NCBI GenBank assembly: GCA_030141605.1
Contig: JAQGDQ010000402.1
Location: forward strand, 62,001 to 126,000
DNA length: 64,000 bases
Direction: 5' to 3'
Source of the DNA: Tubiluchus corallicola
Taxonomy: Eukaryota > Priapulida > Priapulimorpha > Priapulimorphida > Tubiluchidae
Positions within the stretch are counted from its first letter, which is position 1; the number at the start of each line of letters is the position of its first letter. The notes beneath the pieces were generated by a model. That model was not told the DNA's origin. It saw only the letters and a list, made by a program, of their open reading frames with translations, and made no database searches. The position numbers were made by a program, and so were the translations under genes. Shown piece after piece: positions 61,301 through 64,000 of the stretch.

Positions 61301-62700
61301 TTCTCTTAACAGTACGCTTGTAAGGCCGTCCAGAAAAAAACGTTCCTCAAAATTAACTTGTTACCTTTCATTCTGTTAACCTGTCATTCCATAAAGTTGT
61401 TTGTAAGACCCGCACAGCCGTGTAATCCAGTTTCCTCTCTTTCCAAAAAAAAGTTATAAATTTCCCTCCACCAAGCGCCGCCAGGGCGTTCTTACACTGT
61501 GTGCCGCATGAGCCAAAAAACGACTGTTTTTGAAAGTTTTTCATACGTCGTTCCTAGAGGGACACCGTATAGAAAAAACGTCCGAGTCGTACTTGGTGGG
61601 AGGTCTTGGACGGAAATTTAGAAAGAGGAGAAACCGGGTTTACACGATGATGTGGATCTCTTTTACAAATGCCTCTACCTTACCAATGGGCTGACTGTTA
61701 GTTGGTGGTACGTTTTTTTTTGGACGACCCTCTACTGTAACTTATGTAGGTATAGATGCTTCTCAATCAAGATATGATAGTAGCAGCAAAATTAGCTTTT
61801 GTGTAATCAAAATTACATCCTCGAAACCACGTTGCTAATCGCAGATTACACTTGGGTTGTTCCAGCATTGCCAAGTGCTAATTAAGTAGTTATCAATCAA
61901 AATTAATTAAATTATAAGTATGCACACTGCAACGGCTTTGTAAGAGTCCATGCGTGTAAGAAACCAATTACTTATTCAATGATTTAAGATGAAGTGGTTT
62001 AGGATTTTTCCCGCAAATCAGGCTACGTAAATCATTCTGCCAATTAACAGTTTTAACACTAATAATATCATGTGTGTAATGCATAACACACACTAAAAGT
62101 GTGACTGAATGGGGTGAAACCAGCAGGTTCAATGACCTTGCCATAATATAGGCATACTCTTTAGTGCAAATTAAGTGCGGGTGCTAAATGAGTGTGTGTT
62201 TGTCACACTTCAAGTTAAGCATATAAACCATAACAAGTCGTAATGTGGTATTGCAAAGTGTGCCGCAGCTTTGTAATAAGCGAGACAGTTCAGTTGCCCT
62301 CATCCAAACAAAAACCTCACTGCTTCTGTATGCATATATTGATACAAGTCATATAACTACCCAGAATGGCGAATTATGTTGAAGAGTCCCAGTAGTAAAC
62401 TTTCTAAAATCTTCCTAATTTATTTTGCTTACATACAATTGCCATTTCGGATAGCAGACTAGCTAAGTACTACAGTCTTTTCGTCATCCTTTGCGTTAAA
62501 AATCTTATAACCCATTTACTTATTAGACCTGATAATGGTGACTGTCCCAACCGTGCTAAATTAAAAAGAATATATAAAAATCAAATTGAAATGAATTAAC
62601 AGCTAAATAAAAACTAAAATAAATGTGAAAAAGTGAGTATAGCAAAGCTATTCATTGTAACACACTCATGGTCAGTAACGCAATTATTTCTCTTCTAGTC
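58396..62700. other. Region without recognised genes
   Basis: I see a 23-bp tandem duplication (ATAAGCTGCTGTTCCTACAG twice, 58508-58555) and a foldback element at 61323-61731. Frames at 59401-60400 show no family I can name. Confidence 0.4.
61323..61731. mobile_element. Foldback MITE with AGGNCGTCC ends
   Basis: The left end AGGCCGTCCAGAAAAAAACG and the inverted right end AGGGTCGTCCAAAAAAAAAC match. Inner arms also match, such as CCAGTTTCCTCTCTTTC against CCCGGTTTCTCCTCTTTC and CTCCACCAAG against CTCCCACCAAG. It is 409 bp with no coding capacity. I do not assign a superfamily. Confidence 0.7.
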
Positions 62701-62851
62701 TGGGAAGAAAGTTTTGAACGCTGCCACCAATCCCTCAATAATGTGCCGAGGTGTGTATAAATGTATCGAAAGCTATCCAAATCTGATAAGACAAATGTTT
62801 GCACTCCGGCCGTATGCTGATAAGCTTGAATTATGCATGTCCTCTAGTCAG
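62701..62851 (+). CDS. Unidentified putative exon
   Basis: It follows a strong acceptor, TTTCTCTTCTAG, and ends at a possible weak donor CAG|GTCAGG at 62851. It reads SGKKVLNAATNPSIMCRGVY and then KCIESYPNLIRQMFALRPYA. The frame stays open 19 codons further. Family unknown; the syPnl..F pattern loosely recalls a globin B-C region, but no neighbouring exon was found. It may be the start of a gene continuing to the right. Confidence 0.25.
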
Positions 62852-62910
62852 GTCAGGGCAGAACAGAGTGTCCTCTGGTCACCGCATGCGATTTACATGT
62901 TTTCATAGTT

Positions 62911-64000
62911 TAATGCTGAAATATTTTCATAACATTTAAATACACTTCTAGTTCCTGTCGTCTCCCCCACATCTGTCAGCTGAGCCATGCGATCTGAATT
63001 TCTGAGAGGGCGGCGCGGATGTTATGCTGAAGTTTTAAGAGTAAGCGTGAATGATTGTGCAAGACTCTAATTGCGTAAAAATAAAGTTTTTGTTGTTTTG
63101 ATTTAATTTTTAATTTCTAGTTAAAGCTTATTTGAGCACAGAAAAATACTATATAAAAGCTAAAATTTGCACTAAAAACTAAGAAATACTCATAACATGT
63201 ACTATTAAAAAAGCTACGAAAATTTGCAAAAAATATAATAAAATATGTACAGAATTTAAAAATGCAAAGCATCAGTTAAAAAACCAGTGGTTACTATATC
63301 AATAAATCACGCCATCTTCTAAATATTGTACTATAAACTCTCACATCAGTTTGGTGGCATACGTAATTTACAATAAAATTGCGGTCCAATCACTCCTGTT
63401 CCTAAACTTTAGGCAGAGTGACGCAACAGTACTTTAAAATGTTTTATACATGTATTATTTTATAATACATATGTTTTATATTATATTACTGTAGAAGAAA
63501 GCGTATCGTAACCATAACATGTGAAAAACTTGTGAACAGCAGTGTAAGTGTCGCGGATTTTGGTTTAACTGCATGCTGTACTTTGAAATTAACACATAAA
63601 TTATTACAATATATATATATATATATTGTTACATAACGAACGAAATAGCATAGTGGTCACAGATCAAATCAATGACTTTTGTGGTAAACATTTATACCTT
63701 ACTGAGGGTGGAAACTGCTGTCGCAGTGTGCTTTGAAATAGTTGGTTTCTATCATTTTTACTTGCGTGGTAGCGCACGTCTTCAGTTGCTGATTGATTAC
63801 TGAAATTTCCGAACAGCTTTAATATTTTGCAGTTCGAGACGTAAACACGAACATATACTCGCACAACATTTTTTATTCTATCGCGACTCTTGTACATTGA
63901 ACGGGAAAAGGTCACAGGAATGTTGAAAACTGCATAGGTAATAAGAGCAACTGCAACAACGGCAACGGCGATGGGAATGAAGTTTTGAAGTTTTTATAAT
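62911..64000. other. No recognised feature
   Basis: AT-rich sequence with a short AT microsatellite at 63608-63628. Nothing else is supported. Confidence 0.4.

Noticed and set aside
62701-62851. Globin assignment
   Set aside because: Only a loose helix B-C resemblance, no proximal His exon or A-helix exon found.

Overview
The window is nuclear DNA of an AT-rich, intron-rich animal genome: split genes with GT-AG introns, an intron-containing tRNA-Tyr gene, long dinucleotide arrays and many degraded DNA transposons. A complete CYP51 gene argues for a sterol-synthesising animal, so not an insect or nematode. I cannot place it further from the sequence alone.

Layout. (1) 1-17,800, minus strand: two genes of the cation-dependent mannose-6-phosphate receptor (M6PR)/ATG27-like family in tandem. 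The left one (exons 72-162 and 1466-1629) runs off the window. The right one (8175-16932, seven coding exons) is complete. A tRNA-Tyr gene with a 17-nt intron (8965-9054) and a decayed copy lie in its last intron. (2) 17,800-27,900: no gene recognised. It holds a PIF/Harbinger transposon relic, a second transposon-gene relic, a 43-bp minisatellite, tRNA-derived repeats and one possible orphan exon. (3) 28,111-33,496, minus: CYP51 (lanosterol 14-alpha-demethylase), six coding exons, 492 residues. (4) about 33,655-48,825, plus: SOAT (sterol O-acyltransferase/ACAT). (5) 52,390-56,535, plus: NUP85, a scaffold nucleoporin, in only three coding exons. (6) 56,600-64,000: no recognised gene. It holds MITEs, a 287-bp pure CT array and one possible exon.

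The most interesting point is the head-to-head pair CYP51/SOAT. One gene makes sterol and the other esterifies the surplus for storage. The predicted 5' ends are about 160 bp apart. Between them are a 9-bp inverted repeat enclosing a CCAAT box and a nearby CACGTG E-box, which suggests a shared bidirectional promoter. SOAT also has an in-frame 33-nt exon that adds 11 residues just before the catalytic histidine segment. The complete M6PR-like protein keeps the receptor's membrane and tail architecture, but by eye it lacks two of the four sugar-contact residues and ends in a tyrosine sorting motif instead of an acidic dileucine.

Gene models come from reading splice sites, codon phase and remembered family sequences. 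No alignment or search was run.
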